From the NCBI RefSeq assembly GCF_030817415.1, contig NZ_JAUSZI010000002.1, positions 682,001 through 746,000 on the forward strand: DNA of 64,000 bases, written 5' to 3'. A program made the position numbers and the translations under genes. Source of the DNA: Streptomyces umbrinus. Its GTDB lineage: Bacteria; Actinomycetota; Actinomycetes; Streptomycetales; Streptomycetaceae. Below the pieces are notes generated by a model. That model was not told where the DNA came from. It made no database searches and saw nothing but the letters and a program-made list of their open reading frames with translations. Positions 1 through 7,919 of this stretch are shown here, one piece after another (position 1 is the stretch's first letter; the number at the start of each line of letters is the position of its first letter).

Positions 1-113
1 CCCGGCAGCGCTCTCAGCTGCCCTTCCCCAGACGTCTCCGACGCGGACCGGGCCACTACCCGGCCTTCCACCAGAGCGATCTCATAGGTGTCGCCCACTG
101 CCAGCCAGCCCAT
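1..113 (-). CDS. DUF4132-like protein, N-terminal 37 residues only
   Basis: Reading the minus strand from an ATG at 113 gives an open frame to the window edge, beginning MGWLAVGDTYEIALVEGRVV. This opening resembles the start of the large DUF4132 proteins common in Streptomyces, which begin with a short beta-rich segment of the form MGWL-x-G-x-YE-x-AL-x-GKVV. Only the first 37 codons are inside the window, so length and domains cannot be checked. A GAGGCAGAG stretch precedes the ATG and could serve as the ribosome binding site. The family call is from memory of the N-terminal pattern and is moderate at best; that a gene starts here is more secure. Confidence 0.5.
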   Translation of the reverse strand, partial: MGWLAVGDTYEIALVEGRVVARSASETSGEGQLRALP

Positions 114-644
114 TGGTTTTCTCTGCCTCTTTCGCCGTTCGGAAACCGGCACAGCGCGGCCGGCGGTCCGAATCGACCCACCCCACTGTGACTGTCCGCG
201 AAAGATTAGAGGCACCCACTGACAGTTGGCGTGCCGTTCATTAAGCCAGGCCTCGGTGGCCCGCTGCCTTGCGGACCTGCAGACCTGCTGCTGCGGAGTT
301 CTCTCCAAGCTCCTGACCAATTCGTACCCCGATGGCGGTGGTTCGCTCGATCCGGCGGTGGAGCCGCAGGTGTTGCGCTCGACAGGTTCGGTCGCATCAG
401 CGCTGAGCTGCCATGAGCCGTCGTGCTTCACCGTGGCGGTGTCCGCGAGTCGACGTGAGAGGGTTCGCACGCGGGCCGCACCCGGACTGTCGGACGATCA
501 CCCGTGCCAACTCGGGGGTGGCGTCGGCAGCCGGCAGATCCAGGGCCCTGCGTACGGCGATGCGGCTATGGCCGCCGCGTCGATGTGCACGGTGGTCAGG
601 GCGGGCGAGAACAGTGCTCCGCGAGGGGTTGAGACAGCTGTTGC
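114..644. other. Intergenic stretch without a recognisable gene
   Basis: Several open frames cross this GC-rich stretch on both strands, but none has a good ribosome binding site, a recognisable motif or a consistent protein-like composition. I see no tRNA, terminator or insertion-sequence end. It probably holds decayed sequence between the DUF4132-like gene and the permease relic that follows. Confidence 0.4.
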
Positions 645-754
645 TCAGCCCTTGACGGCGAGCTGGATACGCCCTGAACGAACCATCGCCGGAAGAAGGC
701 GAAGACGATCAGTACGGGCAGTACGGGCAGGACGCCGAAGGCGAGGACTTGGCC
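645..754 (-). pseudogene. Relic of the C-terminus of a MalG-type sugar ABC permease
   Basis: On the minus strand one frame reads LPVLPVLIVFAFFRRWFVQG. After a shift of frame the sequence ends IQLAVKG-stop at 645. The combination 'LPVL-hydrophobic-F-xx-R-x-FVQG-I-Q-L-x-AVKG' is the usual C-terminal end of carbohydrate ABC permeases of the MalG type. Nothing upstream continues the protein: the preceding sequence is shared with the oppositely oriented gene at 892. This is therefore at most a broken tail of a former transporter gene. It is short, so chance resemblance is possible. Confidence 0.4.
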
Positions 755-891
755 GCAAGCGCCTGCATCCGCTGCCGTCCAGCCTCTCGGGATCGTCGGC
801 TTGGCATCTCTTGCTTCGGTAGGCCCTGCACGTGCCCGGAACTGTGGCTTCCACCACGGCGAATGTGATCTTGGCGTGGTGAGATCGCCGG

Positions 892-1902
892 ATGCTCGGT
901 TTCCTCCTCCGTCTCCCGCCGTTCTGGGTCCGCGAACCCCTGCTCATCGCGGTCGGTTCCGTTCTCGGCGTACGCATCATGTATCTCGCCGTCCGCGATC
1001 ACGATCGGGTCGCGGCCGGTCTCGGCGCGGCGTTCCTCGTGTTCACCGCAGTACGCATCCACACCGTGGCCCGCGCCCTGCGCGCACGCCGGAGCCCGAG
1101 TCCGGCAGCCTCCGCGGACGGGGCGGCGATCGCTGCTACCGTCCAGGCGCAGGCACAGGCCCAGGCCGGAACCGGGCCGAGTCCTCGCCCGAACACTCCG
1201 GAGAAGGACCACAACGCATGGGGCCAGGCCGTTGCGGCCGTGGCCGTGTTCGGGGCACTCGGGGCCGCGCTGTGGGTGGCCCCACACGTGATGCCGTCCG
1301 ACACCATCGCCCCGCAGCCCGCCTCGTGTTCGGGCGGGACACACGAGGAACTGCCGAAGGCCTACAAGCAGACACCCCAGCCTGTGACCGGTGAAGAACT
1401 GTGCAAGGCGCTCAACCAACCAGACCTGGCCACGCTCCTGGGAACGCCTGGAGAGACCGCGACCACTGCTTCCGCCACCGACAACACCGCTCCATTGACC
1501 GATGGGAAGGTCGCCCAACCGGAGGCCGAGGTCACGTTCGACACGTACAGCGTGAATGTCTCGGCCACTTACAACGAGCTGTCGATCGACCAGTACGTGA
1601 AGCTGATGAAGTTCGGGGACGAGCAGGACATCAAGACGCTTGCGACTCTCGGCCGGCCCGCGGTCCTCTCCTCGGCTCACACCATGAAGTTCGAGATCAA
1701 TCTCGGAAGTGGCGGATCCGCCGGACCGGTCGAACAAGGCCCCCTGGCCAGGACGCTGACCGTGGCCCTGGACCGCAATGACCGGGGCGGCTACTGCGAA
1801 ATCACCGTGTGGAGCAAGTCCGGAGCCCTCCCGGACGACGGCGTTCTCCTCGACATCGCTGAAAAGGTTCTTCCGAGCATGCCCGAACGGCCTGTCCGAT
1901 GA
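892..1902 (+). CDS. Membrane-anchored protein, DUF6215-like
   Basis: 336 residues. The N-terminus has two hydrophobic segments (about residues 8-25 and 40-56) and a third follows an Ala/Gln/Pro-rich linker (about 112-130). The C-terminal half is extracellular-looking, with a conserved-type block around 'EELCKALNQPDLATLLG' and a Cys pair (in PASCSGG and GGYCEIT) that could form a disulfide. The arrangement matches Streptomyces proteins annotated with DUF6215, whose function is unknown. It starts at ATG 892; alternatives inside would remove the first membrane segment. No operon partners: the next downstream feature is an insertion sequence 154 bp away. Function not inferable. Confidence 0.72.
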   Translation: MLGFLLRLPPFWVREPLLIAVGSVLGVRIMYLAVRDHDRVAAGLGAAFLVFTAVRIHTVARALRARRSPSPAASADGAAIAATVQAQAQAQAGTGPSPRPNTPEKDHNAWGQAVAAVAVFGALGAALWVAPHVMPSDTIAPQPASCSGGTHEELPKAYKQTPQPVTGEELCKALNQPDLATLLGTPGETATTASATDNTAPLTDGKVAQPEAEVTFDTYSVNVSATYNELSIDQYVKLMKFGDEQDIKTLATLGRPAVLSSAHTMKFEINLGSGGSAGPVEQGPLARTLTVALDRNDRGGYCEITVWSKSGALPDDGVLLDIAEKVLPSMPERPVR

Positions 1903-2119
1903 GACGCCGAGAACACTCCGGCGAAAAAGTTTCCGTCCAGTCGCGCCGCCCGCGACGGCATCGGCCTTGTGACGGGATGCGTGCCGCGACCTTCTTGACC
2001 CAGTCGGAGGTCAGGCTGCGTCGTATCAGAGACGAGCTGGAAGTGTGGACCGACATTACTGAGGTTTTCGGGTTGGTGTCGGGGGTGACGGCGGGTGATC
2101 CCTGCGCTACGCCGGTTGT

Positions 2120-2899
2120 ATGCGATACGCGCAGGGAGGGGGCCTGACTGCTGAGTGGCGGGCCTTTCGTGAGGGTGTCCGGCGGGTGTCCGGCGAGCGG
2201 TTCGTGCGGGGTGAGAAGACCTCGGTGATCGCGAAGGATTTGCGGGTGAGCGAGCGGTCGGTGGAGCGGTGGCGTCGTGCCTGGCGCGAGGGTGGAGCGA
2301 CGGCGCTGGCGTCCTCAGGCCCGGCGAAATCGCCCAAAATATCCGAGGCGCAGTTCGCCGTGCTGGAGGAGGAACTCGGCAGGGGGCCGGCCGCGCGCGG
2401 CTGGGAAGACCAGCGGTGGACGCTGGAACGCGTCAAGACGGCGATCGCCCGCAAGTTCCATGTCACCTGCTCGATCTCGGGGGTGTGGCGGCTGCTGCAC
2501 CGGCACGGCTGGTCCTGGCAGAGCCCGGCCCGCCGGGCGCTCGAGCGCGACGAACTCGCCGTGGGGTTGTGGAAGAAAGACGTGTGGCCGCAGGTGGAAG
2601 CACCGCGGCGGCGCTCGGGGCCTGCATCGTCTTCGAGGACGAGGCCGGGTTCGCGATGACGCCGCCGCATGCCCGAACCTGGAGCCGGCGCGGACGCACT
2701 CCCGTGGTGCGGGTCCGTGGCCGGTCCCGGCGTCGGATCTCGATCGCCGCGCTGGCCTGCTACAAGCCCGGCGAGAGGCCCCGGCTTATCTACCGTCCGC
2801 GCTTCCACCTGCCCTGGAAGGGCGCCCGCAAGAGCTTCGCCTGGACCGACTACCGCGACCTCGCCGTCCGCGCTCACCTGCAGCTCGGCGCCCCCCATC
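2120..2899 (+). pseudogene. IS630-family transposase, 5' part, frameshifted and cut by the intron
   Basis: The first part encodes a helix-turn-helix region (KTSVIAKDLRVSERSVERWRR) and the winged-helix/linker region up to VWPQVE near 2602. There a base is missing, and the reading continues one frame over as GACIVFEDEAGF, which contains the first catalytic Asp of the DDE triad, then the 'YKPGERPRLIYRPR' and 'WTDYRDLAVRAHLQLGAP' blocks typical of Streptomyces IS630 transposases. A run of six C at about 2891 has one C too many for the expected PIVLVWDN continuation. The gene then runs into the intron. The second Asp (VWDNLNTH) and the Glu lie beyond it at 4844 onward. Clearly non-functional. Confidence 0.85.
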
Positions 2900-2904
2900 G
2901 TTCT

Positions 2905-2978
2905 GCCGAGTAGCCGAGGGGAATCTCACCCCTCGGCTCTCACAGAACCGTGCGTAACAGTCGCCCGTTACACGGCTC
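2905..2978 (-). ncRNA. Group II intron domains V and VI
   Basis: On the minus strand 2978-2944 reads GAGCCGUG at one end and CACGGUUCU at the other, pairing as the conserved 34-35-nt domain V hairpin that carries the catalytic triad. Directly 3', 2940-2906 forms a long hairpin with arms GCCGAGGGG and CCCCUCGGC (loop about UGAGAUU) followed by CUACUC, the normal form of domain VI with the branch-point adenosine. The exact 3' splice site lies within a few bases of 2903. Confidence 0.85.
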
Positions 2979-2990
2979 TTGCCGTTCTGA

Positions 2991-4272
2991 TCAGCAGGCC
3001 AGTACGGCATCCGTCGTCAGGCGCCAGTGCGCGAACATACGGGGGTATCGCTGAGCGATCTCCACGAGTTTCGCAAGGGCCTTCCGTCTGCCCGCGAGCC
3101 GCTTGTACTTCTGGCGGATCCAACGCACCAGGTAGGCGTTGATGCGCATCGCGAAGGTGCGCAACTCCCACGGCCGGAAGCGGCTGTAGTAGTTGAGCCA
3201 GCCCGCCACCACAGGGTTGGTCCTGCGGGCGAGCTCGTTGAAGGAAAGGTCCGAGCGGGTGTGCAGGTGCCAGGAGCGCACCTCCCGGCTCATCCTCGTC
3301 AGGGCGTCCTTGCTGACCGCCGGGTCGAACGACAGGAACTGCCTGCCGTGCCGGTTCCGGCTTCGCCTGGCGCGGAAGGTGTATCCGAGGAAGGTGAACG
3401 CGGTGTGCTCGTAGGAGCGTCGGCGTTTGCCGTTCTGGCAGTACACAATCCGGGTCTTGGCCGGGTGCAGTTGCAGCCCGACCTCGGCCATCCTGCCCGT
3501 GAGCGCGGCCAGCACCCGCTGGGCCTCGCGCTCGGAGACGCAGTGCAGCACCGCATCGTCCGCATAGCGCTCGAACCAGACGGCCGGGAACTCCCGGGCC
3601 ATCCACATGTCGAACGCGTAGTGCAGGAACAGGTTCGCCAATACGGGAGAAACCGGAGCCCCCTGTGGGGTCCCTCGCTCCCGCTCCAGCAGGGAGCCGT
3701 CGGGCATGGCGAGCGGGGCCGCAAGCCACCGCCGCACATACAACTTCACCCAAACGGCGTCAGTGTGCGCCTCCACCGCCTTGACCAGCAGGTCCCAGGG
3801 CACACTGTCGAAGAACTTGGCGATGTCGAACTCCACCACCCAGTCCCGCTTCCAGCAGCGCTCCCGGCATTTCCCCACCGCGTCCAAGGCGGACCGCCCG
3901 GGCCGGTATCCGAAGCTGTCCGGATGGAAAATGGGCTCCACCCTTCGCATCAGGTGCCGGGCCACTACGGTCTGCGCCACTCGGTCGGCGACAGCGGGAA
4001 TGCCGAGCATTCTCGTGCCGCCGCCGTGCGGCTTGGGAATGGCCACCGCACGCACCGGCGGTGGAAAGTAAGAGCCCGACGACATCCGGTTCCAAGACCT
4101 TGAACAGATTATTCTTCAGGTCCTTCTCGAAGTCGTCGATACTCTGCCCATCCACTCCTGGTGCGCCTCTGTTCACCCTGACTTCCTCCCACGCCTCCTT
4201 GACTTCCCACTTCGAAATATCAAACGGCTTGGCCTGCGACTTCAACTGGCCCATCGAACTCCTCCCGGACAC
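2991..4272 (-). pseudogene. ltrA: Group II intron reverse transcriptase/maturase (LtrA type), frameshifted near its N-terminus
   Basis: The main frame (4085-2991) holds the RT domain, including PQGAPVSPVLANL and the catalytic box RYADD, and then the maturase (domain X) region with 'GWLNYYSRFRPWEL' and the C-terminal 'RYPRMFAHW' block. No HNH endonuclease domain follows, as in many bacterial intron proteins. The expected N-terminal RT0 region (RGAPGVDGQSIDDFEKDLKNNLFK) is present just upstream but in another frame. The join falls at about 4095, where one extra base turns the expected K-x-WNRMSSGSYFPP into KVLEPD. Starting at MSSGSY would give 364 residues without the N-terminal finger. Either the protein is broken or the base is a sequencing error. 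Confidence 0.85.
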
Positions 4273-4840
4273 CGTCCGGTTGATGCGATCAACTCAGTCA
4301 CGAACGACCCGGCCCCTTCGCTCCACCCCCATTACAGGGGCTTCATCACTACTACGAGCCGGTCCGCCGGCAGGCCCCGCATCGGTACTCGACCCCTCGC
4401 GGTGTCCGCCGCTTGGGGCACTCCCTCTCGCCCGCCGCCACGCGGCGGACAGTGTCGGGGCCTGCCTTCTCCTGTTCCATGCGGAAGCCGCAGACCGGGC
4501 TCACGTCGCCTACATGCCGGACACCACCTGGCCAATAAACGGGCACCCGCCAGGCTCATCCCGGAGCCCAGATCATGCCCCGGTTTCGATGTCATCTGTT
4601 TGTCTTTCGACACATCAGCAGCGATTCACTTGCGTTCGTCTTCCCGGTCCCCACCTGACGCCTCTTACAACGCCTTTTCCTCATCGCTCACCACGACGGT
4701 CTTCAACCCAACGCAGCATGAGGCGGTTTGAAGTCTCCCCCCGCAGGGCGACTCCGAAGGGCCACAAATCCTTCATCTTCCGCACAGCACCATTTTCGGA
4801 AGCTGTTCCTACAACCAACTCCCTTTCATGTTCAGGACAC

Positions 4841-5154
4841 AAGGTCTGGGACAATCTGAACACTCACCGGGCAGCTGGGATGCGCCAATACGCCGCTGAC
4901 CACGACTGGCTCACCATCTGCCAGCTCCCCAGTTACGCACCCGATCTCAACCCGGTGGAAGGGATCTGGTCGTTACTTCGGCGCGGAGCCCTGGCCAACG
5001 TCGCCTTCACCGACCCCGACCCCGACCACCTCACCCGCACCCTGCGCCGGGCACTGAGCCAGATCCAGCGCCGCCCCGACCTCATCGACGGCTGCCTGAC
5101 AGAGAACCGGACTGACCATCACCCCAAATCTGACGCTAATACGAAAAGCTTCAG
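4841..5154 (+). pseudogene. IS630-family transposase, 3' part beyond the intron
   Basis: Immediately right of the intron the frame reads KVWDNLNTHRAAGMRQ and later LPSYAPDLNPVEGIWSLLRR, which are the second Asp block and the Glu block of the IS630 DDE catalytic core. It continues through 'RALSQIQRRPDLIDGCLTE'. Near the end an extra base changes the usual TGLTI terminus to ENRTDHH, so no stop occurs before the right inverted repeat and the frame reads out of the element. This is the missing half of the gene at 2120-2899. Confidence 0.85.
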
Positions 5155-5156
5155 TA

Positions 5157-5822
5157 CCCGTGAACCGGCTGCCCGTGAGGGCATGACGGCCGCATACAAG
5201 ACACAGGGGCCGGCTGGCTCAGGGAGCGACTCCCGTCGGCCGGCCGCACCCATGTCGCGGGCGCGCCCCGGGGCCAGGCCATCGCATGCGGGACGACCCG
5301 AAGGGCGCACTTCCCGCGCGCTGCCGACTCCGAGCGCTCCACTGTTCGGGTGACGTGACGTCAACATGCTTGTCAACGACGTGGTGCAAATGGGTTACTT
5401 TACGTATCCGAACAGGTGGGCCGCCCGTCCCTCCACAGGAGAGTGGCAGCTGGCCCACCGTCGGCCCCAGGGACGGCGTTCCAGGCCGGGGTTCGGCTGC
5501 CGTCCTGACCGTTTTCCTGAGTGCCCGCAGAGGCAGCGGTTTCCGGCCGACGTGTTCTTCCCTCACCACTGTTTCGATCGGCCTGAGCGGGAGGGCCGTC
5601 CGCGTTCTCGACGACAGAGCGCTGGCCCCTTCCCAGGCCCATAGGCCGATGTGGCCACATCGGCTGATCGGGCTCCCGGGCGGCTGTGAGCCGCCGACTC
5701 CAGGTCCCGGCAAGAAAATCCACGGCAGCGCCCACTGATCGCTGACGAGCGTCGGTGAGCACGGGCCGCCGAGGACAGACCGTTCCTACGCACATCCAGT
5801 CCGTCCGAGCAGGAGGCACATC
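5157..5822. other. Intergenic stretch without a convincing gene
   Basis: Between the right end of the IS and the gene at 5823, no frame on either strand shows a recognisable domain. The long minus-strand frames have the Arg/Pro-rich composition of shadow frames. The one notable element is a perfect palindrome at 5645-5664, listed separately. The sequence may be remains of whatever the IS entered. Confidence 0.4.
5645..5664. promoter_or_regulatory. Perfect 20-bp palindrome, possible operator
   Basis: The arms GCCGATGTGG and CCACATCGGC meet with no spacer. It lies about 160 bp upstream of the gene at 5823. A spacer-free palindrome is a better dimer-protein binding site than a terminator hairpin. 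There is no neighbouring regulator gene, so its user is unknown. Confidence 0.35.
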
Positions 5823-6233
5823 ATGCCTTTCATCCAGCAGAGCACATCGGGCCCAGTGGCAGGCTCCGCCGAGTACTTCCTCCCCATCACGGTCACCGGC
5901 GAGCAAACCGCCACACTGCTGCCCGGCGAAACCGCAGACGTCACCCTCACCTTCACCAACCCGAACAGCAATGTAAGGGCCCAACTGACCTCCATTGCCG
6001 TCGGCGAAGTCGTTGTCGACACCGTGGCGAACGCCGACGACATGACGTACTGCCACGATCAGATCGAACTGTCCACAGCCGGCGTGGGCCCCCTGCCCAC
6101 GCTTGACCTCAGTCAGGCCAACCTGCCATTCGTGCTGGCTGCCGCTGTGAAGTTGAAGGAAGACTCCGACATCCGCTGTCAAGGGATGACGTTTCACACC
6201 ACGTGGACGGTCCAGGCCCAGGCCATCCGCTGA
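5823..6233 (+). CDS. Small protein of unknown function, beta-sandwich-like
   Basis: 136 residues starting at ATG 5823, with GGAGG 10 bases upstream deciding the start. There is no signal peptide or membrane segment. The sequence is rich in beta-prone and Thr/Val-alternating stretches (for example GETADVTLTFTNPNSNVRAQLTSI), suggesting an immunoglobulin-like beta-sandwich. Two cysteines (TYCHDQ and IRCQGM) could pair. It stands alone between insertion-sequence remnants, with no operon partner. I do not recognise the family. The good ribosome binding site and protein-like composition make it a real gene. Confidence 0.6.
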   Translation: MPFIQQSTSGPVAGSAEYFLPITVTGEQTATLLPGETADVTLTFTNPNSNVRAQLTSIAVGEVVVDTVANADDMTYCHDQIELSTAGVGPLPTLDLSQANLPFVLAAAVKLKEDSDIRCQGMTFHTTWTVQAQAIR

Positions 6234-6549
6234 GCGCGGTCCTCATCACCTACGCCATCGAATGAGCCGGGCGATGGACTGCATCCCGGCGTAAACCGAA
6301 GGTCTGGCGCGCGGCGTCACTCCCAGTATCCAGCGACAGGTCTGTTGATCGTCCACAGGAGATACGTGCCTGAGCCCGGTTCAACCGCCGCCGAAAGGGG
6401 TGCGGGAGGCCCCCCACAGACGCCACTGCCAAGGACCAGCCGCGGTCCGCAGCGCGCAGCTGGAGACCGCCGTCACGCTGCGCAGGCGGCTGCGTTCACA
6501 GCACCAGATCGCCGCCGCGCTCATGTCGGAAGTCGCTTTCGCCGACGGT
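6234..6549. other. Intergenic stretch, probable gene remains
   Basis: One short plus-strand segment (about 6440-6540) reads RSAQLETAVTLRRRLRSQHQIAAALMSEVAFAD, which has helical, protein-like character but no credible start, and it is cut off by the IS relic at 6550. I cannot assign it. The rest shows nothing recognisable. Confidence 0.3.
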
Positions 6550-6667
6550 TCCACCGACCGCTCGCTCACCCGCAAATCCTTCGCGATCACCGAGGTCTTC
6601 TCGCGTATCGCATACAACCGGCGTAGCGCAGGGATCACCCCCCGACACCAACCCGAAAACCTCAGTA
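6550..6667 (-). mobile_element. 118-bp relic of the left end of the IS630-family element
   Basis: Read on the minus strand from 6667, the sequence is nearly identical to 2057-2265: the same terminal TACTGAGGTTTTCGGG, the same non-coding leader, and the same EKTSVIAKDLRVSERSVE coding block. It lacks about 90 bp between GATACGCG and AGAAGACC and breaks off at 6550. It is a deletion derivative of the element at 2057-5156 or of a sister copy, in inverse orientation. Confidence 0.85.
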
Positions 6668-6819
6668 GTCGCCGACGGCTCGATCAGCGCCATGCAGATC
6701 AGTGGAACGCCTGATTTCCCCCGCCGCCGCTGCACGAGGCTGGTAAGGACATCGTCGAAGCGGGCCCCGTAATCCTCCAACGACCCCGTCCCCGGCGAAC
6801 ACGGATGGCAGGCGATCAT
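6668..6819 (-). pseudogene. Fragment of an IS701-like transposase N-terminus
   Basis: The minus strand from 6819 reads SPGTGSLEDYGARFDDVLTSL, then QRRRGKSGVPLICMALIEPS, after which the frame runs into the IS630 relic. The 'LEDYGARFDDVL-x-SL-x-QRR' pattern resembles the start of IS701-family transposases of actinomycetes. The rest of the protein is absent. The IS630 end abuts the fragment directly, suggesting that one element jumped into the other and most of both was then lost. Confidence 0.45.
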
Positions 6820-7045
6820 CTCCGGTCCCCATGACGTCAGTTGACTCCTTCTACCGCCCTGCCCTCAACACGCACTCCGCCGGGTTTGGCGAACCACCTG
6901 TACTGGGTGGATAGGCGCTGGAGGCTGAGTCATCACAGCGTCCCGGAACGCGTTTCATTTGTAACGGTGCGCTGCCGGATCCGGCCCCTCCGCCCGGTCC
7001 CGGGTCACGCTGGGAGGAGTGTGAGCCATCTGGAGGGGGACCAGA

Positions 7046-7873
7046 ATGAGCGAGAACCAATCCAACCAACCGGGGCTGTACGGGCAGCCGGATCCTTCCG
7101 GGCAGCAGCCGCAGGTCCCACCGCCACCGCCGAACCCGCCGAACCCGCCGAACCCGCCGAACCCGCCAATCACCGATTACGGCCAACCACCGGCGCCGGG
7201 TGGTGGGACGAGGAAGGCGGGGCTGATCGCGGGCGCAGTCGCGTTGGTGGCGGCGATCGCCGTCGGCGGGTACTTCGTCATCGGCGGGAGCAGCGGCGGC
7301 GGTTCCGCCGGCATCACGGACGACGGGCCGCACAAGCTGGTCGCGGCGGACACCGTGCTCGGCGAGTACCAAAGGACCGAGAGCGAGAGTGGGCTCATGA
7401 CGCCCGCCGAGCTGAAGGACGCCGAGTCGTGGGGGGTGAAGGACCCGAAGGACGTCGTCGCCGGCTACGAGGTGAAGGAGCCTGGCGCCCTGAGGCCCGA
7501 CAAGTGGCTGTCGTTCGCCGGCTTCTACGGCACGATCGACGACCCGGAGAAGGCTGTCGACGCGATCTTCGCCGGTATGGAGAAACAGATGACGGACGAC
7601 GAGGTCACCTTCGACTTCGGAGGCACCCCGAAGGAGTACCACCCCGGCTCGCTGGACGGTGCCATCCTGAAATGCCAGAAGTCCACGGCCAAGAACCCCG
7701 GGGAGGAGCCGCCCGAGGCAAGCATGACGTGGTGCGCCTGGGCCGATCACAGCACGCTCGGCCTCGTGACGCCCATGGAGTACGCGGACATCATGAGCGG
7801 CCGGTCGACAGACCCGGAGAAGGCGGCCGAGATGACCGCCGAGCTTCGTGAGGAGATGCGGGTGGAGATCTGA
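7046..7873 (+). CDS. Proline-rich single-pass membrane protein of unknown function
   Basis: 275 residues from ATG 7046, preceded by GGAGGGG. Residues 1-50 are a cytoplasmic, Gly/Gln/Pro-rich tail that includes a run of NPP triplets. One membrane segment follows (about residues 60-78, AGLIAGAVALVAAIAVGGYFVI), then a Gly/Ser linker and an extracellular domain of about 190 residues with two cysteines (ILKCQKS and MTWCAWA). This layout, a Pro-rich tail, a single helix and an outer domain, is common among Streptomyces membrane proteins of unknown role. A terminator-like hairpin follows at 7896. No operon partners. Confidence 0.7.
   Translation: MSENQSNQPGLYGQPDPSGQQPQVPPPPPNPPNPPNPPNPPITDYGQPPAPGGGTRKAGLIAGAVALVAAIAVGGYFVIGGSSGGGSAGITDDGPHKLVAADTVLGEYQRTESESGLMTPAELKDAESWGVKDPKDVVAGYEVKEPGALRPDKWLSFAGFYGTIDDPEKAVDAIFAGMEKQMTDDEVTFDFGGTPKEYHPGSLDGAILKCQKSTAKNPGEEPPEASMTWCAWADHSTLGLVTPMEYADIMSGRSTDPEKAAEMTAELREEMRVEI
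7132..7167 (+). repeat. Four tandem 9-bp repeats inside the 7046 gene
   Basis: The unit GAACCCGCC occurs four times in a row and encodes the repeated Asn-Pro-Pro run in the cytoplasmic tail. In-frame slippage here would change only the length of that tail. Confidence 0.8.
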
Positions 7874-7895
7874 CCCCCTCTTCAACAAGTGTTAC

Positions 7896-7919
7896 GGCCC
7901 CGGCCAATTGACCGGGGTC
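7896..7919 (+). terminator. Hairpin terminator after the 7046 gene
   Basis: Arms GGCCCCGG and CCGGGGTC pair over 8 bp with one G-T, around the loop CCAATTGA, 22 bp past the stop codon at 7873. There is no U-tract, as is usual in high-GC actinomycetes. Confidence 0.55.

Larger units (their letters stand above)
2903..4840 (-). mobile_element. Group II intron with LtrA-type ORF, inserted antisense in the IS630 transposase gene
   Basis: On the minus strand the element begins near 4840 with GTGTCCTGAAC, close to the GUGYG start of group II introns. A structured non-coding stretch follows (about 4273-4840, domains I-III), then a reverse transcriptase/maturase gene (4272-2991), and domain V and VI hairpins end at about 2903. 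The transposase reading is resumed directly outside both ends (LQLGAP... and ...VWDNLNTH), which fixes the boundaries to within a few bases. The intron is antisense to the transposase gene, so RNA splicing could not repair the transposase message. Confidence 0.88.
2057..5156 (+). mobile_element. Decayed IS630-family element interrupted by a group II intron
   Basis: The ends are imperfect inverted repeats. The left begins TACTGAGGTTTTCGGGTTGG at 2057 and the right, read on the minus strand from 5156, begins TACTGAAGCTTTTCG, both followed by a matching GTC/GTC block. Both ends carry TA, the target duplicated by IS630/Tc1-mariner elements. Inside is a DDE transposase gene in pieces (2120-2899 and 4841-5154) separated by about 1.94 kb of group II intron in the opposite orientation. 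Without the intron the element would be about 1.16 kb, normal for IS630. At least three single-base frameshifts are visible, so the element cannot transpose itself. A 118-bp piece of the same left end lies at 6550-6667. Confidence 0.85.

Noticed and set aside
2905..2978. Possible rho-independent terminator
   Set aside because: The strong hairpins are better explained as domains V and VI of the group II intron, given the adjacent intron gene.
3027..4103. Long plus-strand open frame across the intron
   Set aside because: It is the antisense shadow of the reverse transcriptase gene, which has unmistakable RT and maturase motifs on the minus strand.
7132..7167. CRISPR-like or regulatory tandem repeat
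   Set aside because: The 9-bp repeats have no spacers and simply encode an Asn-Pro-Pro run.
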